A stretch of 64,000 bases of DNA from Corynespora cassiicola. Taxonomy: Eukaryota; Ascomycota; Dothideomycetes; Pleosporales; Corynesporascaceae. The notes beneath the pieces are model-generated. The model saw nothing but the letters and a program-made list of their open reading frames with translations. It made no database searches and was not told the origin of the DNA. The stretch lies in NCBI GenBank assembly GCA_022059125.1, contig JAEUWY010000020.1, positions 62,001 to 126,000 on the forward strand, read 5' to 3'. Of this stretch, positions 43,450 to 54,815 are shown one piece after another (position 1 is the first letter of the stretch; each line of letters opens with the position of its first letter). Made by a program: the position numbers and the translations under genes.

Positions 43450-44747
43450 ATTCTCGCTCTCTGAAACAAAGGTCTAAATTGATGTACAGGGCAGCGCATG
43501 CAGGAACGAAGGAGGTGGGCGCGGAAGAAGCGTTGGGCATTCGTGCCTCGTGGTATTCATATTGCATACTTAGTGCCATTCGACCTGGCCGGCACAAGGA
43601 TCATGCAGTCAATATCCGACGAGTTTCTTGGTCTTGAGCCTTCGAGGCGAAGGGTTGCGGACATTTTGCCGGATGAAAAGCGGGCGCTTGGCACATCTTT
43701 TCCTAAGCAGGCAAAGCGCCAGTATGTCTTGAGAGCCTTCCGTAAGCGACGGCACGGGTCGTCTTTGAGGCGCGCGTTAGCCGGGATAAATCAACAAGCT
43801 GGGACGCAGTTTTATTAGCTACATCCATTCTCACGCGACTTTGCGAAATCTCCGAAGCACTAGATGCCTCCCACGAACAATCCATCGATCGTCTATAGGT
43901 CTAATCCGACTAAGAAATGTATGAAATGATGCGTGAAGCAGAACGAACATGGAGTACTGGGGAGGGGAGGTTTCAATTTGAATGCAATACCCGATAAGAA
44001 ATTTGCGGTCAGTCCCAAGGGTTTTGGCAATTGGACACATACGGCGTAAGGGTCTTTTCGGCCCACGTGGTAAAAAGGCCCGTAGCCGGTGTCCTAGCCC
44101 AGAAAGGGACGACCTCCAGAAACCTGAAAAGCGGGATAGTTTGGGTTGAGATATTTGTAATAGGACGGGTCATTCAGCTGAAGTCGTGAAAGTGTCTACC
44201 CCACGACAGTGACATTGCTCCTTAACGCCGTCAAGCAAGCCTGAAATGGTAGCATGTGGCGTGCTGATTTCATGGGATACCTCGCAAGCGCGGAGAGTTT
44301 TCCTGGTTGGACGCTTCTGTAATCGCCAAATGGCTTCGAACGCATCAAATAATTGGGTCGCGACTCAACCCCCGGCTTCTTAGGCCATTTCCGAGGAAAA
44401 TAAGGTTTGGGCATTGGTTTTGCCCCAAACCTGCATAGGTTGCTTTTTTCCTGGCCGTGGGATATCTCCGGATATCGGGGACACTAACGCGCGAGCTCTA
44501 GCCGTGTAGGGCAACATTGAAGGATCTCTGCTACGAGTTCATGATCCCAGCCTGATGACTACTCTGCACATTTACTAGGGGACATCGGCACGCAATCCCC
44601 CCGCGTGAACCCATCTTGCCGATGATCTCTCTCGCACATTGTCGATTTATATCCTTATAGGGCCAATAACCCTGGGCCCGCCAGTTCTCAAATTTTGGGC
44701 TGACTCTCTGACCACGCTCCTTGTGTCAACATTGCCCAAGGTCTTCC
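43450..44747. promoter_or_regulatory. Divergent intergenic region
   Basis: About 1.3 kb between the divergent GMC oxidoreductase and rhodopsin-like genes. I see no gene with motifs; a plus-strand frame at 43498-43818 is Arg-rich and lacks recognisable features. Both promoters lie here. Confidence 0.5.
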
Positions 44748-46006
44748 ATGTCGACCGTCGTTCCACCCAACCCGCTGCCTCCAGATGAGTCTGTTGGTGG
44801 CATTCTACTGGCTCTAACATGTACCTTGACGGCTTTCACAATAATCACTACTGCCCTTAGAGTCTGGGCTCGATGGGCTCGTCGCGCACTTGGCTGGGTC
44901 GGTTGAATCATCCAAAGGACGTATTTTGCATCTACTGACATTTGACAGGATGACTACGCTATATTGGTTTGCTGCCTTCTCGCTATAATACGTACAGCAA
45001 TCCAAATCGATTCAGTTAATCACGGAAACGGGAGGCACCGATGGTATCTTTCGCAAGAAGATTACGAATATGTCAACTTTTTGACATGGGTTACCCAGCT
45101 GTTCCTTTTCACCAACATCGGACTCTTAAAATGCAGTATCTGCCTACTCATTCTGCGGATCAAGAATGATAAGGGTCTTCGATATTTTCTTTACGGCATG
45201 ATGGCGGGCTTAATCCTAACCAATCTTGAGCCCATTATTGTACTTCTCGCGCAATGCAACCCACCGAGCAAATACTGGAGGCCCTCTACACCTGGAAAGT
45301 GTTGGCCAACGCAAGTCCGTATTTATTCGATTTACGTTCAAGTTGGTATGTTGAGAGACGCTAGAGGCAATCCTCGACCATCGCTAATAAAGAAATAGCA
45401 TACTCGGTCATAACTGATTTGATTTGCGCACTACTTCCTGTCGTCGTTCTCTGGAATGTCAAGATATCTCTCAAAACCAAAATTGGCGTCTGCATCTTGA
45501 TGTCCCTGGGTCTTATCGCTACCGCAACTGCAATCGTACGAGCTTCGTCCCTGGGCACCCGAACCGCCGATCTATCATACGACTATGCCATCGCTGCTAT
45601 CTGGGCCAACACGGAATTACATCTAGGTATCATTGCAACAAATCTTGCTCTGAGCCGGATGATCTGGGGTTTCTTCCGAGGAGGACCGAGGACAATGACA
45701 ACCAGCAATGCACCTCGCTATGGAACCGGGAGTAATTTGAGCAAGAGCATGAACGGATATATGAAGAGTACCGATCGCAGTCCCTACAGAGAGGAGAACG
45801 ACTTAAGAGAAAGCTTGGATAACGTGAGCCAGGCCAGTCAGATTCCGTTGGATCCGGTCATCAAGAAAACCACGAGCGTGCACATCACCTCCGGGCCATC
45901 TCAGGGCCTCAAGGAATTGCAGAATTCCAACGAAACCTTATCTGATTGGAACAATCACAACAAGCCAGACCGAAATTCGAGGGCGAATCCTACTCAATCA
46001 GTTTAA
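44748..46006 (+). CDS. Integral membrane protein, Pth11/rhodopsin-like
   Basis: Three exons (44748-44897, 44949-45345, 45399-46006; introns 51 and 53 nt) give 384 residues. The first 270 residues form a seven-TM fungal rhodopsin-like domain of the Pth11-related family. The motif RALGWDDYAILVCCLLAI is created across the first splice, LLKCSICLLILRI lies in TM3-4, AYSVITDLICALLPVVVLW in TM5 after the second splice, and AAIWANTELHLGIIATNLALS in TM7. A Ser-rich cytosolic tail of about 115 residues follows. These are surface receptor-like proteins, some needed for sensing surfaces; the ligand is unknown. No CFEM domain precedes the helices here. The first donor (GTCGGT) is weak, but the protein join is convincing. 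Confidence 0.88.
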
Positions 46007-48780
46007 CGTCAGTGACGATGACATGATTTTCCCGTGTATTCTTGATAGCGTTCAAAGGTCAGCGGGCGGCATTTTGAAAATTTCTTCCCATATTATACCC
46101 TTTTTATGATATCGCATATATTTTAGCTATAATCAAGAGGTAGAAATAGTTACCTGAGATGAACACGTGAGAATCTGCGAGGTATAGTTATAATCGATAC
46201 CCAAATTTGATCAAAAGCCGTCCCCGGTGTCCACTCGAGTCATGTCAACCAGAACCCCGACATATCGTATGATCAGCCGCAGAAGTGGAGTTCCAGGGTA
46301 TCTTCCATCAATATCGCCTCCATGCTGATGAAGAGGGCAGATATCGAGTGTTCCAAGTTACGAGTTGTCGCCTCCCTGTCTCGCAGGAATCCACTGCCCC
46401 AAGCAGTCTGGTTCAATAAAACGGTTGCCTTTTTTCGATATCTTGCAGTTCTCAGTTTCATCGGTTGCATGAGTGACACCGGAAATCCTCGTCCGTGTTC
46501 CAGCTATCTTGGTGCGTCCTCACGGCATGAGGCGGCTGCCGATACATCCTGATTGTCAATTATTTTTTTCTTGCGTTGCAAATCTCTTAATCCCGTGCCC
46601 TGACGGCGATAATTAGCAGTGGAGGGGCAGAAGATGAATTGCGGATGGGCTGCCTCAAGCGACCCATTGAGAAGGAGGAACAGGCCCAGCTCCGGTAAGT
46701 TTTCGGTGAGACCTCGTATGAACCGACCCTCGGCGACTCGCAACCCTTCCGCCCTGGAATTAGTCCGATCGGGCCGAAACTCACATATTGTCAGCAAGAC
46801 TCTTCGCAACGGTGGCGAATTTGTCCCCACATCATCCACTAAGGGTAAGGGTTGGAAGGGTCATACGATGGCCCTCAGCCTCGCTCCACTGTAGATCTCG
46901 GGCGCTCGGTGTCACTGCAAGAAATTCAATATCAACAGAAATAGAAGAACAGTCGTTCATCGCTTGATATATCGGCCCTTGTCGCATCGACTTTTGATGG
47001 GATTCTTAAACTGCGATCTCGGCTTCTATCGCAACAGCAACGGGGTCAACAGACAGTACGCGTGAAGATGATGAACTCGACTCGCATTAGCGCAGATGTG
47101 CTATAAACTCATAGACGGTCTTCTCGTATGCCTTGAACAGAGCTTTAGGCGAACAGAATATTTCACTGCAGATCGCTAGTGCACTATCAATCATTGCTTC
47201 CCCGCCTAAAGAAATTGAGAGATGATTACTGCATTGATACTTGCCCAGCCGAAAACGTGTATTGATAGGCAGCCCAGCCTTGGTCTGACGAAAAAGCCTC
47301 ATTCAGAATCACTGGTTGCCAGTCTTCAGAAATTGCAATTCTTCATGCAAAAAAATCCAAGATCGGATACGACCAGGGGCTGTGGCAGATCTGATTTTAC
47401 GAATTACTTTTATTGTACACTTACAAGCTCAACAATTCTGTAAGCCAAGGTGTTATCGTCGTGTGAATCTCATGATCGGTCATTCGGCAGGTTTCAATCT
47501 TCTAAGAATGAATTGCAGGGCATGCCATCCTTTGTAATCATATTCAGTGAATCGGGTAATGGGGCGCTCCCAACCACTCCTTGATGTTCGTTCTCGAGGT
47601 CGATATCCCCTCAGGGTCAGCCGTTTGTCCAAAGATTACTATAGAAAAAGTAAGAAATCTTCCTCGTAAGGAGCATATTTAACCCCCAAAGCAACAGATC
47701 AATATTATCTACAGATCCCGAATTTGAAAGCTTGAAAGATGCTTCAACACACCTGCTTCCTGCCAATGAGCTTTACAAATATGTTCCCGCATTTACCTAT
47801 ATCAAGAAGACTCTGAGAGCTATGGGGTACGTTTTAACCAATCGAAGTCGTTCACTAAGCCTGGATACTTGTCCTAAATCATTTGATACATGATGTATGG
47901 ATTCATGATTGGTTTGAGCAGAAAATGGAAGACAATATTAAAGTAACTAGCTTACGACGATAGGGGCTGTGCTTGTTCGAATGGCGATGGCTGCAAAGGA
48001 TCAACTACGGCACACCATCTTGCTCCTACCTTCCCCCCTTGTGACCCCCCTTCTCCCCCAGCTTCGCCTATCGCTACTCTCTTGCCTATATTTATCCGTT
48101 TATGCATCTCATTTCTCAGAACTTCAAGCGCTGTTCATTACTGCAATCAATATAGTTTTATAATGTCAATTCCTGCCTTGCTGTCTAATTGTTGTTTATC
48201 TTGTCTAACTACAATCACAATTCTCAACAGTGTTCAGCATCGTGAATTAATTCAACAAGTGCAGGAGAAGAGGGCTCGCAAAGTCTTTGGTGGAGTAGAT
48301 TGCTCAACATCTGCGTGTCAGGGGCGCATGAGCCATAACCCAGACAACAGCCGGCGAGTGTTAAACCAAGTATGATGAGCTGAACTTAGCAGTACTTGTA
48401 GCAAGAGCAAACTAGACGGGCCTTTCTTTCCAGCACTTGGATCTTGCATCAGATAAATGAAAGTTCCTGTGGAGAGATTATAAGCCGCGGTACTTTTCCA
48501 CCCTTGTGGCTGCTTTAAGCGTCCTTGATAACTTCAAAATCTCGAACTGAACTCAATTAAGCATTTAAATGTCTATCTGAAGTCGAATGTTATATAATTA
48601 TCTCCACATTAACAGCACTAGATCTTGAGAATCTATAAACTTTATCTAAAATAATGGATTACGTTCCATCAGTTCCAACAAGCATTGCCATGCATCTTTT
48701 ACCATATCTCTTAGCTTTAGCTATACGATTCTAATAAGTTCTTCGTGTGGTTCAAAACTGACTTAGCCACCTAGACAGCT
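46007..48780. other. Gene-poor AT-rich region
   Basis: About 2.8 kb without a secure gene. One short frame at 48163-48375 could encode a 70-residue Cys-containing peptide (listed separately). Frames at 46322-46894 on both strands lack motifs. The AT-rich part from about 47700 onward resembles decayed DNA next to the P450 remnant. Confidence 0.45.
48163..48375 (+). CDS. Possible small Cys-containing peptide
   Basis: This 70-residue frame starts MSIPALLSNCCLSCLTTITI, a hydrophobic N-terminus that could be a leader or a TM segment. A charged middle (QQVQEKRARKVFGG) and two more cysteines follow. I recognise no family, and it lies in AT-rich, decayed surroundings. It may be spurious. Confidence 0.25.
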   Translation: MSIPALLSNCCLSCLTTITILNSVQHRELIQQVQEKRARKVFGGVDCSTSACQGRMSHNPDNSRRVLNQV

Positions 48781-50200
48781 CTGCTCGTCAGCTATCGCCT
48801 CTTCTTTCACCTTCTGGCAAGATATCCTGGGCTTTTCCTTGCAAGGATTACCGGTGCTTACAACTGCTGGTACATCTTACAGAGAGATTTTCATCTGGTA
48901 GACATCCTTTTGCATGAGAAATATTGTTAAAACACCTCTTTAGATAATCTACTGGCCTAAAAGCGGAACCAAATCTCATCGTATATTCTCCAGAGAAACA
49001 CCAAAACGATATCACGAACCTCATCAAACCTCATCGTATATTCTCCCACAATCTGACTCAGGCGATAGTTCTTTGGATTTGACTGATTTTAAAATAAGCC
49101 TAGTTGTAAGAACTGCGCCAAATCGTCTTGTGTTTAACAGTGCCACTGAGATACAAAGTAGATTAGAACGTTAGATTCTCAATTAAACATTCATTGACGT
49201 ATAAAGACCTTTAGAACAATCCCCGCGCTAAGAAAGGCAAAGCATGTACATAGTTGCGCCAGGAAGCTGGTGATGTACCTCATCTATTGACCATCATCGA
49301 TAGAGATGCACATCACGAGAGGCGCAAGATCATCAGCCCAATCTCGTCCGACCGCTCTCTGCATATCTTTGAGCCAAATGTAGCATGCCATTTCGACACT
49401 TTCCTTCATTAACTGCTCAAATATAGCAACAATGGGCAATTTGTCGACATGTCGGCCGCATGCGAGCGGCTCGCTGTCGATACCATCAGAGAGCTTGCTT
49501 TTGGAAATCGACTCAACACACAGACGGGCCCCACACATCGAATCATTTCTGGAGGAATGAAAGCACACACAAGCCTTGCGTACATTTTCATCTACTGGGC
49601 ACGACCTCGGCCAATAGCTTCGCTCTTGATCAAATTTCGAAAGGGCACCACGCAGATGATAGAAGCGTTTCATCGCTCCCTTCTGACGATTATCGAAAAT
49701 CGCATGTCTGTTCCTATAGATGCAATATACGAATTTTATTCCTTAGCATCAGAAAAAATTGGCTCTGGCGAGCTTGGCACTATCAGCAAAGAGTTTTGGT
49801 CTGAGGCCGCTCTATTCACTAGTGCCGGTATGCCAAGGATCGAGACTGGCGAGCTGTGAATATTTGCGAGCCGTCATCGACGAGACTCTGCGTATATCGC
49901 TTGCAGGTATGATTCCAGCTTATAGGGAGCAAACTCTAGAGTCGATTACAGCTGGAAAGTCTTTCATCGTGGATGGCCACGTCATACCTCCGGGCACCCA
50001 AGTTGCACACAGCAACTACACGCTTCAACACGACCCTAGAATCTTTCCAGAGCCATGGATATTTAGACCTGAGAGATAGTTGTCTCCAGTGGATAGGAAG
50101 GAGACACCATAGGAGCTTGAAGCTTGCTCCAAAATGAAACGTGCATTTGCGCCGTTCTTGATTGGCCACTTTAGGCCAAACTTAGTCTTCACACCTCGAG
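48781..50200 (+). pseudogene. Cytochrome P450, degenerate
   Basis: This is the remnant of a microsomal fungal cytochrome P450. The N-terminal Pro-region reads YRLFFHLLARYPGLFLARIT, then AYNCWYILQRDFHL. After a stretch full of stops, clean blocks reappear: CERLAVDTIRELAFGNRLN and GGMKAHTSLAYIFIYWARP. The K-helix reads YLRAVIDETLRISLAGMIP, with its E-T-L-R matching ExxR. IPPGTQVAHSNYTLQHDPRIF comes before the PER motif. The I-helix oxygen-binding motif (AGxDT) is missing: FTSAG at about 49825 is joined almost directly to sequence before the K-helix, a deletion of roughly 100 codons. The heme loop ends FAPFLIG without the Cys ligand. There are stops after PER and in the N-terminal third. It cannot make an active enzyme. 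Confidence 0.85.
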
Positions 50201-50975
50201 GAGATCACTGGAAACACCCAGTATATCAAAAACTCGGAAAAAGGTCGAGACCCTGATTGGTGTTCGGGGTACTCCTACCTATGCCGAACGGATAACTTGG
50301 AGATGGTTTAATAACTTGTACAGGTCAAGTTCTTCCTCCCTTAAGAAGAGAGTACAAGAAAATCACGATCGTATAGATCAAGTTCATACTTCCCTTATTC
50401 TTGATTTTTTACATTACTGCACTAATGCCACTTTTCACGGAAGCTTCTTCTGTCTAAAAAATTATTCGTAGCTGTGATATGAGACCAAACCGCCTAAGAG
50501 TCATTTTTACCGCTTACGGGATCTCCAAGAGCCAAGAGCATCAATGTTCTTCCATATGTTCACGGTATATCTCTATATACACTTGGATTAATTCATTATA
50601 AATTACTAGTATTAAGATATACCTCGAATGTGGAGTTCAGCATCGTGCACGAGTTGGCGATCTGTGATTGACTGCCCTTCTCAGCCTCGGGATATTTGTC
50701 AGGCAACCACGCCAAGCGCAATAGTTCAGCCTTCCACCTCCATCTCAGCTCAACACAACCTCTCTCTGTTGTTGGCCTCCTATCTCTTCCTCATCACCAC
50801 CACATGCCTTTAACTCAAAAAGACCTGGCCCAAATAGGATATTGAGTACACAGATCAAGCCACCAGCAACGTCGATTGGCACTTTTCGGCCTCTCGGAAC
50901 TACTCGGATTCACCGTTAGGAGGCTACTATAGACACCGTATATCTTTACGAAAATTTACATCCTGCGGATCTACA
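50201..50975. other. Intergenic region
   Basis: About 775 bp between the P450 remnant and the F-box gene. It is AT-rich up to about 50620. A 61-codon frame at 50628 has no motif. It presumably contains the F-box gene promoter. Confidence 0.5.
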
Positions 50976-52001
50976 ATGTCACCCTCTCTTTTGATCCTCC
51001 CGACTGAGTTGCTCCTCGAAATAGCGACCTACCTGGAAATCCCTTCTGGGGCTGCACTAGCCTTGACCTGCCGGCGGATGTACGGCATGCTCACGGACAA
51101 CAAATGGACGCCCGTCAAAGCCAACGACATCTCGGCACATATGGAACTGATTGAACTCATCTCACGGGACGACCCGAAGTGGGTGCCATGTCGCAGCTGC
51201 CAATCAATGCACTCGACAGAGGAGTCCTCGTTACTACGCGAACAAAACATGAGTCGCAAGGCTGAAAACACTGACATCGAAGCAAAAGACTGGGTACCAA
51301 TCGGATTAAAACTCTTGGCACCTAAGCCGAACGTATTTGAGGGCGATGAGATTCTCCTAGAGCTCCTCCAGACACACAAGCTCCTCGTGGAACTGCGCAA
51401 CTCGAGATATTATCCCAGCGGCTTGTTGAACAAGGGCATGTGCCTCCAGCTCTTGGCCCTCAATGAAGAAAGGTCCATCTCGCTTCCACAATCCAGCGAG
51501 GAAGATGCAATTGCCGCTTCGCTCTCGTTCGTAACCAAGCCTGTGCTACGTACTGCCCTCATGATCGAAACCACCATCGGAGTGACGCTCCTGGATTTCG
51601 ACTCTTATCAGAAAGACTTGAGGGTGCCGGTGAAACTCGGATCACGGTCCTTGGGCAAGCTCCGCCGCGTGCTCAACGCGCTCAAGCTCACGTGCTGCCT
51701 TCACTGTACCCCGGCCAAGATGACCGAGGACGCAATCTGCAAGCTGAACCAGTATCTCTTCTTTTCCTCCGAGTGTGGATGCTCTACTTGGCAGCCCGAG
51801 AATGCTTGCCAGCATCACTATCATGAATGCGGGTGTCGCTCCGAAGTCCAGATTGCTCCCAAGGGTGCGGCCTGTGTCGAGATCATCATGTGGCAGGAGT
51901 TTAGTGCCCGCAGGATGGGGAAAAGGGGGTTGGTCAAGCATAAGTTTATAGGGCATCGGCGTGGGAATAGTTCCAGCGTGAATGCGGTTTGGGAAAGCTG
52001 A
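50976..52001 (+). CDS. F-box protein
   Basis: This single-exon gene encodes 341 residues. The N-terminus LILPTELLLEIATYLEIPSG, followed by ALALTCRRMYGML, is a clear F-box (about residues 5-45), which binds Skp1 in SCF ubiquitin ligases. The rest has no recognised substrate-binding repeats. It contains a cysteine/histidine-rich patch (CGCSTWQPENACQHHYHECG) that could bind zinc, and a basic C-terminus. The gene is typical of the expanded, mostly uncharacterised F-box families of ascomycetes. The start ATG lies eight codons before the domain core. It appears intact; partners and targets are unknown. Confidence 0.85.
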   Translation: MSPSLLILPTELLLEIATYLEIPSGAALALTCRRMYGMLTDNKWTPVKANDISAHMELIELISRDDPKWVPCRSCQSMHSTEESSLLREQNMSRKAENTDIEAKDWVPIGLKLLAPKPNVFEGDEILLELLQTHKLLVELRNSRYYPSGLLNKGMCLQLLALNEERSISLPQSSEEDAIAASLSFVTKPVLRTALMIETTIGVTLLDFDSYQKDLRVPVKLGSRSLGKLRRVLNALKLTCCLHCTPAKMTEDAICKLNQYLFFSSECGCSTWQPENACQHHYHECGCRSEVQIAPKGAACVEIIMWQEFSARRMGKRGLVKHKFIGHRRGNSSSVNAVWES

Positions 52002-52270
52002 GCTTTTTTCACTTTTAGGTTCTCTTGTTACCTGTTTCTAGCGCGAAATGAGGGTTTTATTTTCAACCAGCAAAGTTGATTGTGGAGCCAGCAGAGCATT
52101 TACTAGCTGTTTGTGAAATTCTCTAGACATTCGATACAGTTGAATAAGAGTGAAGTGACCTGAAAATAATTCCCTGTGCTCATTTTGTTCATTGTATGTA
52201 CAACATTTCCTTACCGCATTGATGTCATACCATATTTCCATCGATCGCGGGCTTACGCGGCGCAACCACG

Positions 52271-53677
52271 TTACAGCTTAGCCTTTTCCGCCCCAGTAAG
52301 CTCCCGCCTCTCCGGCCCTCCCCGACTACCATCCCCCTCAAACGGATTACCCTGCTTCCCATACTCTTCCCTAAACCTCCACTTCTGCGCCAGCTCTCTT
52401 GGCAAAGTCTTGGTGAACGCCTGGACCGTGTACTTACCCAGCACCGGCAGGAATTTGTACGCACTTGGAAGGATTAGCACTCGCATCAATTGCAAAGGAT
52501 GTGGTACTTACTGTCCACTCCCTCCTGTAGCTAAGAACAAGTTCGGGTGATCGGGGTGGAAATCCACAATGAAGTCGCCCGTCGGCGTATCCGTGTACCA
52601 GCACACAGCCGTACGGTCAAACGCGCGGTCCGCCAGCTCGGGCAGCACTTCGCGCAGCCCCGCGCGCAACCTCGCGATGCCATCCTTAGGCGCAAAGTTC
52701 CGCCGCGCACTGCGCGGTGCGACGGGCGGTGCAGAGAGCGGGCGCGAGGCGGATCCTGCTTGCGGCTCGCTGCGCGTGTAGCCCCATCCGTGCACGGCGA
52801 GCTTGAGATAGCCCGACTCCTCGTGAGGCGGGAAACAGAACCAGCCCGAGTCGAAGTTGATATATATCGGCAAATCCTTCAAGCGCTGCGATTCTTCTGG
52901 GGAGAGCTTCAAGAAGGCAAGTACCTGGCCAGTGGCGAGGGTGGAGTTGTACATCGGGACGAGTGTGGAAGACCATGCTCCGGCTGCGAGGATAAAGTCC
53001 TTGCCCTGGACTCGATCGCCGGATTGCGTCCTCGCGGCCACGATTCTACCCGTCTTTTCATCTTTTTCAAAGCCGGTTACTGTGCCCTGGGCGCCGCTGA
53101 TGAAGGAGACGCCGCGCTCGATGCAGAGGTCGCGGAACAGGGCGATGCCCTTGGCAGCGTCGGCCCATCCCGCATTGCGGTTGCAGTATCCGTATAGATC
53201 GGGGTGGATCAGGTCACCAGAGAGGGTCGGGAATAGGTCCTTGATTACGTCGGCATCGGCAAGCCGTTCGTACTCGAGGCCCAACTCGTCCAGGTGGGAG
53301 ATGCACTTGTCAACCCACGCACACCCGTAGGTATTCTGCTTCCCCGCCACCAAGGTAAACGGGCTGGGGTAAAAGATGCCCTTATATTCCGGGGCAGAAG
53401 ACCACCTATCGTACGCCTCCTTCGCAATCTTGGTATAGGCTCCGTCTCCGTAGTCGAAGCGGATTATGCGCGAGATATCAACGCTGGACCCGTCGGGCAC
53501 CTGTGTTGCTGGGGGTCAGGGTTATTTTTGCCGGATGGGGAATGCAAAGTCACGAACCGGCGGGACATGACGGTCGAGAACCACAATGTCCTTGTACCCT
53601 GCCTTGCTTAATTCCAAAGCCGTCGATAGACCGAAGACGCCCGCGCCGACTATAACGACTCTACCGTGTTCTGTCAT
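52271..53677 (-). CDS. FAD amine/amino-acid oxidase (MSOX/FAOX family)
   Basis: Three exons (53677-53558, 53500-52512, 52463-52271) give 433 residues of the sarcosine oxidase/fructosyl-amino-acid oxidase/saccharopine oxidase group. These oxidise a secondary amine C-N bond and release H2O2. The N-terminus [19 protein letters not shown] binds FAD, and [11 protein letters not shown] is the family's substrate-side motif. [11 protein letters not shown] (Cys about residue 340) matches the cysteine that holds FAD covalently in this family. The second splice (48-nt intron) restores [14 protein letters not shown], which strongly supports the exon model. The first donor (GTTCGT) is unusual. The exact substrate (Amadori compound, N-methyl amino acid or saccharopine-like) is open. 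No obvious PTS1 ends the protein (EKAKL). It is divergent from the cupin gene, start codons 335 bp apart. Confidence 0.88.
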
Positions 53678-54012
53678 GATGATGTGTGTGTGTCGGAGGT
53701 GGATAGGCCAACGCAGATGGACGCATTCTGAAGTGCGAGATTGATGCAAATAAAGCTTTGGCACCTGTGGAGAGCTCTGAAAGGCCTCGAGACCTGGTTG
53801 GATGATTGATAGCGATATTTTTCAGAGCGGTATGATGTGATTGCGCCCTATGACACGGAACCCGGAGGTATGCCGGGTCCCGGGCCGGGTGGGTCGGGTC
53901 GCCAAGCGAACAGCTTACCCCACCTCCGCCGCCTGCTTGGTTACGTCGGCGGTGGATCCGAGATACTCTATAATGCTGGCACTAGACGATTCCTCTCTTT
54001 ATCTCAAAAAAC
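53678..54012. promoter_or_regulatory. Bidirectional promoter, FAD oxidase/cupin
   Basis: This 335-bp gap lies between two divergent start codons. At about 53874-53905 it holds a G+C-rich patch with repeated CCGGG/CGGGT elements, including CGG-N3-CCG. Such CGG/CCG arrangements are typical Zn2Cys6 sites. Control by either cluster regulator is inference. Confidence 0.5.
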
Positions 54013-54734
54013 ATGGCGGAGGTTGTGTTTCCAGAGCAGTATCATCTGCGCAGAACGACAAACGTACCAAATAATCCTTTGCCGGCTCTCATCTACCGCG
54101 ATGTCCTTCCCAAGTCGTTGGATCCTGAGCAGATAAAGGATCTGTGCGAGGCAAATGGCTGGGAAAAACGGGTTAGAGCCCAACAGCTCTGCCGCTAGAC
54201 CTGTCCGTTAACAAGATAGGGTGAATGGGGTGCCATCACTACCGCGCATTTTCATCCTAATACGCATGAGTGCTATGGTACGAGGGAACGCCTGACCAGA
54301 GTGATGGATACTGATTGCGAGTAGCAATATGGCGAGGGAAGTCACGCCTGGTTCTTGGCCGGCCCAAAGGTGACGATTCCGACGATGGTGCTGAGATCGA
54401 TGTCAGCGCTGGCGACGTAGTCGTTGTTCCAGCCGGCGTTTCTCATCGTTCCTTAACTTCAAGCGATGGTTACCGCTATATTGGAGTTTACCCAAAGGTA
54501 CGACTTCCAAGGTTGGCGTGGTAACATTCGCCGTCGAGCCATGTGAATCATCTGACAATCGATATATAGGCTGCCCCAAAATGGCGCAACATCTTTTGCA
54601 AGGGAGAAGAGCCTATCGAAAAACTTGAGGAAGAGATATCAAAAGTAGGATTGCCGGACTCGGATCCAGTGTATGGACTGGATGGTCCCCTTCCTCAGAT
54701 TTGGAAATCTGTGCGCGATGAACATTTAACATGA
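54013..54734 (+). CDS. Cupin-fold protein
   Basis: Four small exons (54013-54171, 54220-54277, 54325-54497, 54570-54734; introns 48, 47 and 72 nt) give 184 residues. After a short N-terminal segment (LIYRDVLPKSLDPEQIKDLC) the cupin barrel shows motif 1 as HFHPNTHECYA (metal-binding His/His/Glu) and motif 2 as GDVVVVPAGVSHRSL (His). It ends with the family's APKWRNIFCKGEEP. Small cupins of this type occur next to oxidoreductases as metal-dependent isomerases, dioxygenase-like or sugar-binding proteins. The activity here is not assigned. Splices were chosen because each restores a conserved block. It is divergent from the FAD oxidase and convergent with the regulator at 54816 (81-bp gap). Confidence 0.82.
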
Positions 54735-54815
54735 TTTGAGACCGAAAGGTGCATGTAAGATTGTTCTCAGTCATTATTCATGAATTAATTATGGTCCGAT
54801 CTCAAACCCTCCTGA

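Noticed and set aside
43498..43818. 106-codon plus-strand frame in the GMC promoter region
   Set aside because: Arg-rich translation, no motif, and it sits where the divergent promoter is expected.
52547..53330. Plus-strand frames of 157-216 codons over the FAD oxidase
   Set aside because: Antisense shadows; the minus strand carries the FAD-binding and GGSGHAYKF motifs.
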